Below the pieces are notes generated by a model. It worked only from the letters and a program-made list of their open reading frames with translations, searched no databases and was not told the origin of the DNA. A DNA stretch of 64,000 bases from Crotalaria pallida (taxonomy: Eukaryota > Streptophyta > Magnoliopsida > Fabales > Fabaceae): NCBI GenBank assembly GCA_037953625.1, contig CM075651.1:132956501-133020500 (forward strand), written 5' to 3'. Of the stretch, positions 24,053 through 35,217 are shown piece after piece (within the stretch, counting starts at the first letter, position 1; each line of letters starts with the position of its first letter). The position numbers were made by a program, and so were the translations under genes.

Positions 24053-24522
24053 TTCTAGATCAGGTCGTTCACGAAGGCCACAATGAGAGACCTAGTGAGG
24101 CAGTTTGACCTAGATTTGCTATATGATTCTCTGAGTTTCACAGGTATCAGTAGGATAACCTGGGATGCCCTAATCACTGTGTGTGCAGTGTGAACTTAGG
24201 GTTTAGAAAGCGTACCTGAGCCCCATGTAGCACTGTACTACTTATAGGGGTGGCTGGATACCCTAATGGGCCAGCTGGAGTTGTGGCCCAGCGGTCCAGC
24301 CCAGTGAGCCGTAAGAGGATATGAGCCGAAGAGGCTCAGGGACCGATATCCTGTGCTTGTTGGCTTTAGGGGTGTGTGAGCCGAATTGGGGGACCGATCT
24401 CAACCCGTTTGGGCTACGCCAGTTTGCCTGGTAGGTATGGATCTCGGCCTATTGCGTGGTATGATCTCAGTGTGAGTAAGCCTGATATCCTGTGATCTCG
24501 GCAAAGGGTCTAGTCCATCACA
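24053..24522 (-). repeat. Inverted, slightly shortened LTR of element II
   Basis: Reverse complement of the left LTR from its first base (24522) to CTAGAA (24053). The last eight or so bases of U5 and the primer-binding site are missing, and the sequence switches directly into internal DNA at an AGCTTTCTTTC word that also occurs 28 bp further in. The U3 end faces outward and touches the TGTTG flank. Confidence 0.88.
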
Positions 24523-24527
24523 TGTTG

Positions 24528-25287
24528 TAAGAGTCTTCTTATTTCCTCGCCCAATCTGCTTAATTGGATACCCAAGAAGTTAAAAGACGTGGACCCTAAA
24601 CTGCAAAGCAAGAAATGAGAAGCTGCCTCCAAAACTAATTTAACCATTTTTCCAAAAGTTTGATATTGGTTTTAGTTTCTTCAACTCATTTGCATACTCC
24701 TTTCTCATCATAAAAATAGCATATTCAAAGGACATTATTAAAATAGGCAAAAAAAAAAAAATTGTCGTCATTAGAATAAATTTAAACCATGCAAATTGTT
24801 TTAAGTCTAATCACAGACTAAATCCTGAAATACAAATATAAGAGTCTTTGCCAAAGTAAAAATAACTTGGATAAAATTAACAAATCCTATTCCTTCTACC
24901 ATCAACATTGTACACTTTTATCCAAACAACAATAATTTTTGTTTAATAATATTTATTATTTATTATGATAAACAAAAGTTTATGGTAATGGGAGACTCTC
25001 CCAATTTAAAAGCTAACATGATCCTCCATCAAAAAAAAAAAAGCTAACATGATCCACCAACCTCGGAGGATTTATAGTGGGATTACATATAGAATCAAGA
25101 GATCCTCACATTCAAACTAAAGTTATGTTGTTGTAATGGACTAAAGGGTCGAGCAGGTGAGTCTACCTCATAGTCCTTTTAAGCAACATTTATAAGAAGA
25201 GCTTATTCAACTAGTAAACTTATTCAATTTGTTTTGCTGAAAATAAAACTTATATTTTTATGCCAATAATAGATCTCAAGTATAAGA
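24528..25287. other. AT-rich spacer downstream of leghemoglobin, no gene
   Basis: Non-coding DNA between element II and the stop codon of the leghemoglobin gene. The part next to the stop codon would be the gene's 3' UTR. No ORF or repeat worth naming. Confidence 0.6.
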
Positions 25288-26590
25288 TTATGCAGTTGCA
25301 TTCTTCATCTCCTTCTTAATCACAATTGCCAATTCGTCATAGGCTACAACCCAAGCATTGCCTAGTTCATCAGTCCATTTATTTCCCACCACTTCCTTTA
25401 TTGTTTCCAGAAGTGCTTTTTTAACCACCTGAAATTAAAAATCGTTAGTTTAGGTTCTCAAAATAAAGAAAAGGAAAATTTAATGAATCACTATAATTTA
25501 AATTATTAGGAAATAAAAAGTAATACTATTGATGCATTCCAATCAACTACTATTTAGGGTCTACTTGGTTAGAATCACATGAAAAAAATTCTCCAAAAGT
25601 GTTTTTGCCAAAAACAAAAGTCTAAAAAAATAGACTCGATTGTCTTAACTAAAAGATGAAAATTAAATGTGAATAAACTTAATTTCCATATAAGAAGAAT
25701 TGATATTTTGTAAAATAAATTAATGAAGAAGGTAGTGAATAATAGATCAATAGTGTTAAATAACCTCATCCTACTAAAAACTCTATTGTAGTGCGTTAAG
25801 GCTAATTATCATGCTAAAGCTATAAAATAAATGAATAAAGTAAACTGGAAAGAGGACTATTTAATATTTATCATACTTCGAAATGGGGTTCAATGACTCC
25901 TTTTGCGACGTGGACAGAGCCCAAATTCTTCAATGTGGCATCTGTTGCTACTTCACCCTTGTCTTGAAGTTGAATTGCTGCTTCATACACCTAAAATTCA
26001 AAAAATTCAAAAAATATCATATAAAATTGAATGGTTGTCATCATCATATATGAAAATTATGAATAATAAAGATAAAAATATTAATGGGATACTCCCTTTA
26101 TTCTTTAGTTGAATCCTTAAAAAGAACGGTTAAATTAAATAAAGTGAATGAATTTGATCGAATACCAACTAACGTGACTTGCTATCTTTTCGTGCAAATG
26201 CATGAAAGAGTTATAATTTTTGGTTTGATTGTACTTACCAACTTGAAAACCTTCCCAGCATGGGCCTGTAGATCAGGATTATTCTGGGGTATTTCATTAG
26301 AACCCTTTAAAAAGTAGAACAAGTCCTTTGCTGCTGGTGCAATCTCTACTACCCTATTTTTAATCAAACCAAGACCAAATAGTTGAAAAATATAAATTCA
26401 AACTCACATTAGCTCTTACCAAAGCACAATAAACAATAAAAGGAAAGGGCACAATGTTAAAATTAAAAAAATAAAAATAAAAAAAACCTTACAAGGTAAA
26501 GAAGCGATGGGTATATTTTGGAATATTTGCATTAAATTCCTCCCATGAGCTTTTCACCAAAACCGCTTGCTGCTCACTGAATGCAACCAT
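25288..26590 (-). CDS. Lb: Leghemoglobin, four exons, apparently intact
   Basis: Exons are 26590-26493 (98 bp), 26353-26239 (115), 25990-25877 (114) and 25428-25288 (141). All introns are GT-AG and lie at the three positions standard for plant globin genes. The 468 bp encode 155 residues from MVAFSEQQAV to KKEMKNATA, close to the usual 145-155. The globin fold is recognisable. The distal haem-pocket His lies in LQAHAGKVF (exon 2) and the proximal haem-binding His in LGSVHVAKG (exon 3). Leghemoglobins buffer oxygen in the cytosol of infected nodule cells, protecting nitrogenase. The PQNNPDLQAHAGKVF and EEFNANIPK segments resemble lupin leghemoglobins as I remember them. No stop, frameshift or bad splice site was found. 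A class 1 or 2 non-symbiotic phytoglobin is less likely on sequence, but expression data would decide. Confidence 0.93.
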
Positions 26591-26886
26591 ATCTCCTTAT
26601 TTATGGTTTCTTTTATATATTTGAGTTGAAGAATATAAATTTACACCACAAGACTAGGGTATATATAGGAGGCTTGAAAGCATGAAAAAAGGGTTGAAGT
26701 TGATTTCTTGTGAGAGCGTTATTCACATTGGCTTCTTATTTTTCCAAAGGCTATATGTTAACTTCGACGTATGGATCGATCACCGTACCCCTTATTGTTG
26801 CATAAAGTCATGATTTGGATTAATTGAATTGAACCCTCATAATGCTAATAAAAAAAAAGAGCTACAGTACCAACGAGTTGTTGGGG
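26591..26886 (-). promoter_or_regulatory. Leghemoglobin promoter region
   Basis: On the minus strand a TATATATA box lies at 26667-26660, about 70 bp before the ATG, and a CCAAT word at 26731-26727, about 60 bp further upstream. I did not find a convincing pair of the AAAGAT and CTCTT nodule motifs, though one CTCTT occurs near 26862-26858. A SINE copy begins about 300 bp upstream of the ATG. Confidence 0.65.
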
Positions 26887-27007
26887 CAATGATGCCAAGG
26901 GCTGCACTTGGTAGGGCAAAGGGAGAAGAATAAAACTTTAATCTCGGGACCCTCCTCGAACAGAATTAGTTGGCATAGTGGGCCGAATACCAGGGTGAAA
27001 AAAAAAA
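26887..27007 (+). mobile_element. SINE copy lacking the B box
   Basis: Shares GGGCTGCACTTGGTAGGGC and the block ending GGGCCG.ATACCAGGGTG plus an A tail with the complete SINE at 63203-63355. About 30 bp holding GGTTCGATCC (B box) are missing. No clear target duplication was seen, so it is old or rearranged. Confidence 0.7.
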
Positions 27008-27193
27008 CTACTGCAAAATAATTTCTTTGTTGTTTTTTTTTTTTTTTTTTGATAAGCAAAGATTGAAATTAAACAACGAAAAACGTGAACAAGAAAGGTT
27101 CACGACACAGTACATGGAACAGCAAAAAAGAATCCCCATCTAACAACACACCTAATTACAGGGGTTTACATCAGATAAGCACTTTTACAGCCA

Positions 27194-30100
27194 TTACATC
27201 TCTTTTAAACACTCCCAAGGGTTCAAGACCCAACTCGCATAGTTCATGTTTGCTCCTGCGTGATTCGCTTTAAACAAATTCCAGAAATGTAACCTAATTC
27301 TTTCTATCACAGATGAAAAACAAATCCTGTCATTGTCGAAAATGGCTTTATTCCTGCTTAACCATAATTCCCAAACGATAATTAGCCAAAGGTTCATCCA
27401 ATCCTTCTTCTTTTTATCACTGATATTCACCGAACCTGAGTGAAGCATCAAAGATTGAAATTTCTAAGCTGGTAGAACAGAGGAAATACCAAACCAAGAA
27501 AGACAGTGTTGCCAAACTCTATAAGAAAAAGAACAAGAGAAAAGGAGGTGATTAGTTGTTTCTTCAAATTGACCGCAAATTCCACAAGAAACATCTTCTC
27601 CTTGAGGGATAACTCCTCTTCTTTGTAGATTGATTCTGGTTGGGATTCCCTCATGCATTACTCTCCACGCATGTCCTGCCACTTTTAACGGATCACTGTT
27701 ATTCCAAAGCCTCTTGAATATCTGAACAACATTTTGATCATCTAGTGAGAACGGACCTTGAATCTGCCAGTATGCACTCTTTACAATGTAGTCTTGAGAC
27801 TCCGAATGAATCCACCTCCACTTATCAGATAATTCCTGCTTTAATGTGACTGAATCCAGTATCCTGCAGAGAGAAGACAAAGATTCTATTTCCCAACTAA
27901 ACAGTTCTCTTCTCCACCTTATCTGCCAACGCCACCGACCCTCTTCCCACACCCCATTAGAGGCAATTACAGAGCTTTTGTCATCTGCTACTTGAAACAG
28001 TCTAGGAAATTTACTTTTCAGGTTTTGTTCCCCCACCCAACAATCACTCCAAAATAAAGTTTCCGCTCCGTTTCCCACTTCCCTCCTAACTCCTTTCTGG
28101 AACCAGGAATCCCCATCTCCCCAATAAGATATTTCCAACCTACATAGATCTCTCCACCATAATGATCCGTTTCTAGATTGCATTCCTACTCCTAAATTCC
28201 TTCTTATCACATTTGCCCCGTATTTTGAAAATAACACCTTACACCAAAGTAGATTATTTTCCTTTAGGATCCTCCATCTCCATTTCCCCAACAGAGCTAA
28301 ATTAAAAGCTTCCAAATTTTTTATTCCCAACCCTCCCTCCTCCTTTGACCTACATAATTTATCCCACCCCACCCAAGAAACCTTTCTACATTCCCCCTTT
28401 CCTCCCCATAAAATACTTCTTTGAATCTTATTAATTTCATTAATAACACATTTAGGTGCTTTAAAAAACGAAAAGTAATAGAGAGGTAAAGAGGACAATA
28501 TCGATTTCAGAAGAGTGATTCGGCCACCAAAGGACAAGTGTCTCCTTTTATTTCCAGATAGAGAGTCTGCTCTTCAAAGCGGAGATAACAGGATTCCAAG
28601 TAGAGATCTTTTTGTGGTTTGCTCCAATAGGAAGACCAAGGTATTTGAAAGGAACCTGACCCACCTTACAATTAAGTTTGTCTGCCCAAGCTTCTAAATT
28701 TGCTGATGGGATTTTGACTCCAATAAGACTGCTTTTGGAGAAATTTATTTTTAGTCCAGAGCACAATTCGAAACATCTGAGGATGCTTTTGATCACCAAA
28801 ACATTTTCTAGCACGTTTTCACCTATTAAAAGAGTGTCATCTCCATACTGCAAGTGAGAAATTTCCACACTCTCCCTTCCGACCTTGTAACCTCTAAACT
28901 TACCCTTTTGCACTGCACTTGCCATCAACCTGCTTAATCCCTCTGCAACCAGAAGAAAGAGAAACAGGGCAAGAGGATCACCTTGCCGAAGCCCTTTGCC
29001 CATTTTAAATTCGCTTGTCGGGCTGCCATTTACCAAAACTGAAACCCAAGCAGTCTGAACACATTCTTTTATCCATCTCCTCCACCTGTTATTGAAACCC
29101 ATTCTCTCCATCACATAGTCCAGAAATCCAAAATTCACCGAGTCATACGCCTTCTCGATATCAACCTTAAAAATCATACAAGGCTTATTTCCCTTCTTCG
29201 CATTATCAATTATTTCATTTATCACTACCACTCCATCGAGGATATATCTTCCCCCTACAAAAGCTGATTGTGTGTCCGAAATGAGATTCTCTATCATCCT
29301 CTTCAATCTTCCTGCTAGCAGTTTTGCGACTATTTTATACATACAGCCAACCAGAGAGATTGGTCTATACTCGTTCAAGCTAGTCGGACTATCCTTTTTA
29401 GGAATCAGCACTATAAAAGAAGCGTTTGTACCTCTGGGCCATTTGCCGTTGCTGTGAAAATATGAGACCAATCTACAAATGTCGTCCTTCATGAGACTCC
29501 TGAATTTCCTTATAAAATTGAAATTATATCCATCTAGGTCGGGGCTTTTATCTCCATCACAGTCCCAAACTGCAGCTTTTATCTCATCTTCTCCAAATGG
29601 ACTTGTCAAAGCTGCTCTATCACTTGCACTTAGTTGCTTGAATGTGACCCCATCCAAAGTTGGTCTATTCCAATCTGTTTCATTAAACCTATTCTGAAAA
29701 AAAAATCCTTCACAATTCCTTTCACTGTCAACGGGTCTTCTATCCACGACCCATTGACTTCCAAACCTGACAAAGCAAGACTCCTTCTGTTCCTATTTAT
29801 CGTGGCATGAAAGAAGGATGTGTTGGCATCACCTTCCTTTAACCATCTGATTCTACATTTTTGAATTAGAAGGCTTTCTCTGTGTTTAGACATTTTCCAC
29901 ATATCTACTGTTGCAATTCTCCTTGCTTCTGCTTCTAAATCTTCCAGATCTCTGTCTACTAATATGCGGTCAAAAGAATTTATTTTCTGAACTGCTTCCT
30001 CTATTATTTTATTTAGATCTCCAAATTGTGTTCTGTTCCACTCTTTCAGAGCTGATTTCAGCATCTTCAATTTCTCCTTTAAAACAAACACTCCCCATCC

Positions 30101-30721
30101 CTGCACTGATAGCTTACTTCATTCGCTTGTTACAAAAGCTTCAAATTTGTGGTCTTCAAACCAACAATTATTTGTACGAAAAGGTTTTGGGCCCCAGTCT
30201 TTTGCATCACATGTCAACAATACCGGGCAATGATCAGACAACTCCTTCTCCAAGGCGACCTGTTTGATATCATTCCATTTCTGGTTCCAGTCTTCACTTA
30301 TTAAAAACCTGTCAATTCTGCTAGCTGCTTTCCCGTTTGGCTTGAACCAGGTAAATCTTCGTCCGAATAACGGCAAGTCAACCAATTCAAGATCTGATAA
30401 AAATTGCTTGAATTCCATCCATTCCTTCTTTTCTTCTGAAATTATTACCCCTTTCCTCTCCTCCTTCCCCTTGACACTGTTAAAGTCACCTGCAATGCAC
30501 CAAACTCCTCCTCCTATTCTCTCTTTTTCATCTAATACCTCCTTCCAAAAAATTCTTTTTCTGCCAAATTCACTTGGGCAATAAACATTCATGATTTTTA
30601 TTGGCAAAGCATCTCTAATTAAATCTCCCTGAACCAAAATGAAGTTAGATCCTAAAGTTGATCCTTGTACAGCCAACACTTGATTATTCCAAAGGCATAA
30701 CAAGGAAATGAGGTGGCCCAA
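27194..30721 (-). pseudogene. LINE ORF2: partial endonuclease, reverse transcriptase, zf-RVT
   Basis: Endonuclease part (30721-30119) has CIAGDFNSV and SDHCPV, but its N-terminal third is absent. An in-frame TGA at 30119-30121 sits where Trp would be expected. RT (29747-28548) has the YRPISLVG, KVDIEKAYD, GLRQGDPL and QYGDDTLL motifs with the catalytic Asp pair present. The zf-RVT region follows (28537-27464) with a C..C..H..C pattern (CGICGQFEETTNHLLFSC), then a C-terminal piece to 27194. Frame changes fall in a nine-base homopolymer near 29700, near 28545, and again near 27460. Inactive. Confidence 0.88.
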
Positions 30722-30729
30722 TTACCGGT

Positions 30730-31344
30730 ATTTTTTTCTTTCCTTGTGAGCTTTTTATCGAGTGAGACTTCCACCACTAATTGGGCCAAATTTGCATCTT
30801 TATCACCCACTAGCCCAAGATAGGAAGGCTCAAAGTCCAATTCTTGAGGAGGAATTCTTGAGTCAATCAGCCCATGATGATTCTCGATTCCTTTACCCAT
30901 ACCATAACACTCGGCAGTTCCAGAATTCAAACACCCTCCACTGACTATAACCGTTTCTAAATACTCCTCGTCGTTTTTTTCTTTAATACGACAATGGTCT
31001 CCATACTCTTTTACACTTCCCAATGATTCTCCTTCCTCATCATGATTACTAGCATTTACTTCATGGGGAATATTCTCCTTTGTCTCATTACCTTCTTCAT
31101 CCTCAACCTCCTTTCCCATGCATGGCGTTTCATCTTCCAGAGAATCTGGAACCCAATCACTACTAAATTCTGTTTGCAAATCTTTGAATCGCTGCATATC
31201 TGAATCTTCCGAAGAAAAATCAGAGATACTCTCCTCTTGTTCACTGCCTCCTTCTTCATCAGTAGCTGGACTTTCCAAAGAGCCAAAGCTTTGAACTAAG
31301 CTTTCTTCCATAATTCTTATTCCAAAAATTTTTCCATTAATCAT
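30730..31344 (-). pseudogene. LINE ORF1 C-terminal remnant
   Basis: An acidic, Ser/Glu-rich reading frame (EEGGSEQEESISDFSSEDSD) of the kind found at the end of plant LINE ORF1 proteins. It runs directly into mid-endonuclease sequence near 30725, so the end of ORF1 and the start of ORF2 appear deleted. Assignment rests on position and composition. Confidence 0.55.
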
Positions 31345-31470
31345 TATCCTCTGGACCTTGTTGATGAACTCCTGTGCAGATGTTTAATTTTCACTTTTTA
31401 ACACTCTTTGTTTCGATTCTGCGACTCAACCAGACCCGTTACCGAAAGTGGTGGTGTTAACTATTTTGCA

Positions 31471-31896
31471 AACTCTAAATTAATGCATTCACAATTTTAT
31501 GATCATCAGTTTTACTCACTCTCTCCCTTAATATAAGTCATTTTTACCTAATTTACGCAGATTAAGAAAAGTAATCATAAATATGTTGTCATTCCAAGAT
31601 TACCCCTATTTAAAACTTTACAATTCTATTCATTTCTCTCTCTGTTGTAATTATTACTCTATCACCCCTATGCAATTATGAGGGGTGTATTTGAAATAAA
31701 TTCTTTAATATCACCTAGGTATTCTAAAACGACTTATAAAAAGGGATATCAATTCTACCAAAATGGTACCCTACACTAAGAGACGGAGAGAGTAGTATTC
31801 ACTGTTATACATGAAATCGATTGTTATTTTTGGCCACCATATAAATTGGGTATAGACAAAATTAACTGCGAACTCTAAATTAATGCATTCACAATT
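31471..31896. repeat. 26-bp direct repeat spaced exactly 400 bp
   Basis: AACTCTAAATTAATGCATTC plus six more bases is identical at 31471-31496 and 31871-31896. A Stowaway-like MITE lies between. Too long for an ordinary target duplication; a local duplication is more likely. Confidence 0.85.
31515..31795. mobile_element. Stowaway-like MITE
   Basis: Ends CTCACTCTCTCC (left) and GGAGAGAGTAG (right) are imperfect inverted repeats flanked by TA. About 280 bp, no ORF, AT-rich. The rest of 31345-32211 is AT-rich non-coding DNA. Confidence 0.5.
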
Positions 31897-32211
31897 GATT
31901 TTGTTGGTATATTTTAGGAAACTTGTATTGTAAATGTTTGTAAATTGGGATATTTTTTTTGTTACGTATTCTTTTGGGTTTCAAATAAAAGTAAAAAAAT
32001 AAATAAAATTTAATTTCATGTATATTAAGAAAATTAGTTAAATGTATTTAATTTTCTAAAATTCATAAAAAGAAATTATATTATTTTAGGAAACTTGCAT
32101 TGTAAATGGACCAAAAATCAAATAATAAAACTACTTTATTTATGGGATATTTTAGAAAGAATTGTATTGATCCAAAATAAAAGGTTAGTTAATTTTTTCA
32201 TATATTCAATA

Positions 32212-32751
32212 TGTTGTGTCCTTGACACAATGTTCAGAGTATATCCCTAGCTCAAGGGTATGGAAGACCTAAGAGTTAGAAATCGGTCTGATGTTACTGT
32301 GTGATTTTCTTGGTATGCTAGCTATCCAGTGGGGATAACTAGGGTTTCCCTAATCACGAGTGTGTGCTAGTGTATGATTAGGGAGAGAGAACGTACCTGA
32401 GCCCCTAGCTGGAGACAGCTATTTATAGGGGGAGCGGTGTTGTACCCTATGGGCCTGTACGGAGGTCCAGTAGGGCTGACGTGTCCCTTTATAGGATAAG
32501 GGATGAGTCATTCATCCTTATCCTGTTAGCGGTTAGTCTTATCTGATTAGCGAGCTAGGCTCACGCGCCCTTAGCTTGGACTCTTTAAGGGAAGAGGTCC
32601 CTGTGCTCGATCCAGAGTCGCTAGGGTGGGTCCTGTGGCATGCGCTCGGCCCAAAGATGTGTGACCTGGCAGAATGAGTATTCTGGTCGGCCAATGAGTA
32701 TTCTGGTCGGCCAAGGGTGTTTTCGGGTAGATCGAGGGTCGGTCTACCACA
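32212..32751 (-). repeat. 3' LTR of element III
   Basis: 540 bp from TGTGGTAG to CACAACA on the minus strand. By hand it differs from the 5' LTR at three substitutions and one single-base indel, about 99.3 percent identity. Confidence 0.95.
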
Positions 32752-33458
32752 TAAGCCCCCTAGCTCGGTAAGACTTTTTGAGTCATGAGCCGAGCTGAGA
32801 GTTCTTCTAATGTGACCTTCAAGGTGCCGAGGGTTAAGCTTGGCAGGGGATAATGAGTCCAGGACAACTCATACTGCCTCGTTGTCCCATTGACTGACTG
32901 AAAGGACGTTTGGATGTCCTTCTCCTGACACGTGCTACCTTGTGTCAGAGGGGTCATGATGGTGCATGCTTCCTTTTGGGTTTTCGAAATGTTTCTTTCC
33001 ACTAATTGTGCGCCACGTGGCTTCTCCGTGGCTCGATGCAGGCTTTTGGGCTTTTGTAATCAGGCCCAAGTTTTCAAACGTGGGGGAAGTTACCCTCTTG
33101 AACTTCAACTGCTCCTTTTTCTTTTCTTTTTCACACTTTCTTCCAAAACTTAGACTTCTGGCATTCCTCCTCTTTCTGCAATTCGTCTCCTTGGCTCTTG
33201 GACTTCCATTTTTACTCCATCGTTCTCTGCCAGTTTGTCTTGAAGCTTTTTGGCTTCTGTTTTGATTCTCCAGTTCGTTCGTGCCAGTTCTCATCCTCAA
33301 ACTACAGGTATTTTGCTTTCTGGTTTTGGTTTTGCTTCTGTCCTCTTTTTTCTTTTTCTACTGAGCTGTTGATTCCTTAGGTTCCGGGTTTTTGGTTTTT
33401 GGTTGTTTTTGTGTTTGCTAATTTTCTGGGTTGGTTTCTGGGTAAGTTAGATTTCATT
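32752..33458 (+). other. Upstream region of the convergent gene in element III
   Basis: Begins with the polypurine tract of the element and continues as a non-coding stretch leading to the convergent gene's ATG, with a long pyrimidine-rich tract (about 33100-33420). The homologous region of element IV is 60283-60956. It presumably holds the promoter and leader of the convergent gene. Confidence 0.55.
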
Positions 33459-35217
33459 ATGAGTATCAACTGGTCTCAGTATGAGGAGTGGTCTAGAATT
33501 CTGGGTTTGAGTGATCTTGAGGATTCTTCCTCTTCATCTTCTTCTTCTTCCGATCTGGAGGTGCTGGACTCATTACCCTCACCTTTCCGCCATCGCATGG
33601 TAGATCCGATGGCGGAGGTACCATTATCAGTAGATTACCCTCGGAATTCCGAGGAGGAGGAAAGTAGCAAACTACTGTATCATGCGGCGGAAGAGCGGGC
33701 CCAAGTATCCCGCCGCCCTTCGAACCGTTCCTGGGAGAAACCCTTCTGGGGAAAAGCTGTTAGGGTTAAGGGAAGGTGTAGTAGGCTCGGCTATAGGACT
33801 AATAAACCTAGGGTTAGGCTGTTTAAGAATTTTGATTTTATAGACTCTGACGCCGAGTATTCCCTTTCCCCAGGTATGGTTCGACGGTGCGTCTCACATC
33901 CTCACGAGTTTCCTGTGCCTCCGAACTCTGGAGATTATGACTGGGTTGACTTGGAGGTGCTCGGTACCCCGTCGGCTTTAGTCAACAACAATCTCAGTCA
34001 TATCCGAGCTCACATACTCCCCTACCCCACGGACGAAGCAGGGACGTCTTATGCCATTAGCTCTCCGGCGGTCGACGACCGAGTGTGCACGGCTATTGCT
34101 GCGGATCGCAAGGAATTCTTCATGTACGAGGAGGTTATCATACGGCTGGGTGTTAAGATGTCGTTTACAGACATAGAAATAGAGTTGTTGCGTCGACTGC
34201 GCTTGGCTCCTACCCAACTGCATCCTAGCGGTTGGGCCTTTATCCGTGCCTTTCAAAAGTTCTGTGAAGCTCAGAAATTGACTTGCTCGCTCCGAGCTTT
34301 CTTATGGTTGTACATACCACAGGTGAACACTTTTGAGAAGGGGTCGAACAAAAGGTTGTGGGTGTCATTGAAGGCCCGCAACGATCATGCACTTTTCGCC
34401 AAGTTTACCGACTCTTGGAAAACTTTTAAACCTCTATTATTCAAGTATAAGTTTGTCGGAACAGGAGATTGCTGGTTTTATGGAGGGTAACGATCCCCTG
34501 TTTCCTCTGTCCTGGTCGTCCGACTTCTTTAATAAACATCCTAAGCTTTATCAGTACCACTAAGAGACCGAGCTATCGGTGGACGAGCGGCGTACTTGTG
34601 ACACTTTCTTCACTTACCTTAGAGCAAATGGTCAAATTGACATTAGGAATATCATCATTTTTCCGCAGGAGCTCATAAAAGCCGAGCTTGGTACAAATAT
34701 GTATATATATATATATATATTTTTAACACTCGGATTTTTGGTTTTGCAGAAAAAATGGCTAAGGGAAACAAGGTTGTTGCTCGCATGAAGGAGCTTGCAA
34801 AAGCAAAGGCAACTGCTGGGTCGGTTGGTTCTCGGAGCGGGGACGTTTCTTCGGAAGCCACTCGCTCGGTGACCGTTGCCGAGGCTTGCCCCTCTGAGGT
34901 TGAAGTGATGCAAGACGTCCAACCTTCATCGGCTAAAGGGGTGGAGATCGCTACTGGGGTTCCTTTGGTTCAGGTTGTGGGGGAAAGGGATGATGAGGAG
35001 GATCGGGTGCCCCTTGCCAAAAGAGCTAAATTGGATAAAGGCAAAGGCAAGGTTGTGGAGGTGGTGAAGACGAAGGTTGCCGACCTTCAAAGGACCAATC
35101 TATGGTTTGATATGTCTGACCCAGACAAGGAGAGTGTTTGGGCTAAGAAGCTGAAGGAGAAGTTCATCGGTTTGGTTTATACGCCGAATGATGAAAAAAG
35201 GCTGTCGGATCAGACGG

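Larger units (their letters stand above)
14578..24522 (+). mobile_element. Element II: Ty3/gypsy retrotransposon whose two LTRs are inverted to each other
   Basis: Left LTR 14578-15055, primer-binding site from 15056 (TTGGCGCCGTCTGTGG), gag-pol 15111-20948 on plus, spacer, convergent minus-strand gene 23659-21389, then an LTR in reverse orientation (24522 down to 24053). The outer ends are TGTGATGG on the left and its complement CCATCACA on the right. The 5-bp TGTTG abuts both (14573-14577 and 24523-24527). In a normal element both LTRs point the same way, as in elements III and IV here. The polypurine tract seen in III and IV is absent beside the inverted LTR. Confidence 0.85.
27033..31344 (-). 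mobile_element. L1-type LINE, internally deleted and frameshifted
   Basis: Minus-strand element with its 3' A tail read as T18 at 27033-27050. The coding order is an ORF1-like acidic C-terminus (31344-30730), partial endonuclease, RT, and zf-RVT region down to 27194. The 5' end is not defined; I see no matching target duplication. The element sits about 440 bp upstream of the leghemoglobin ATG. Confidence 0.85.

Noticed and set aside
14578..24522. Two unrelated elements placed head to head
   Set aside because: Not excluded, but the matching TGTTG at both outer ends and the complete gag-pol plus convergent gene order favour a single unit.
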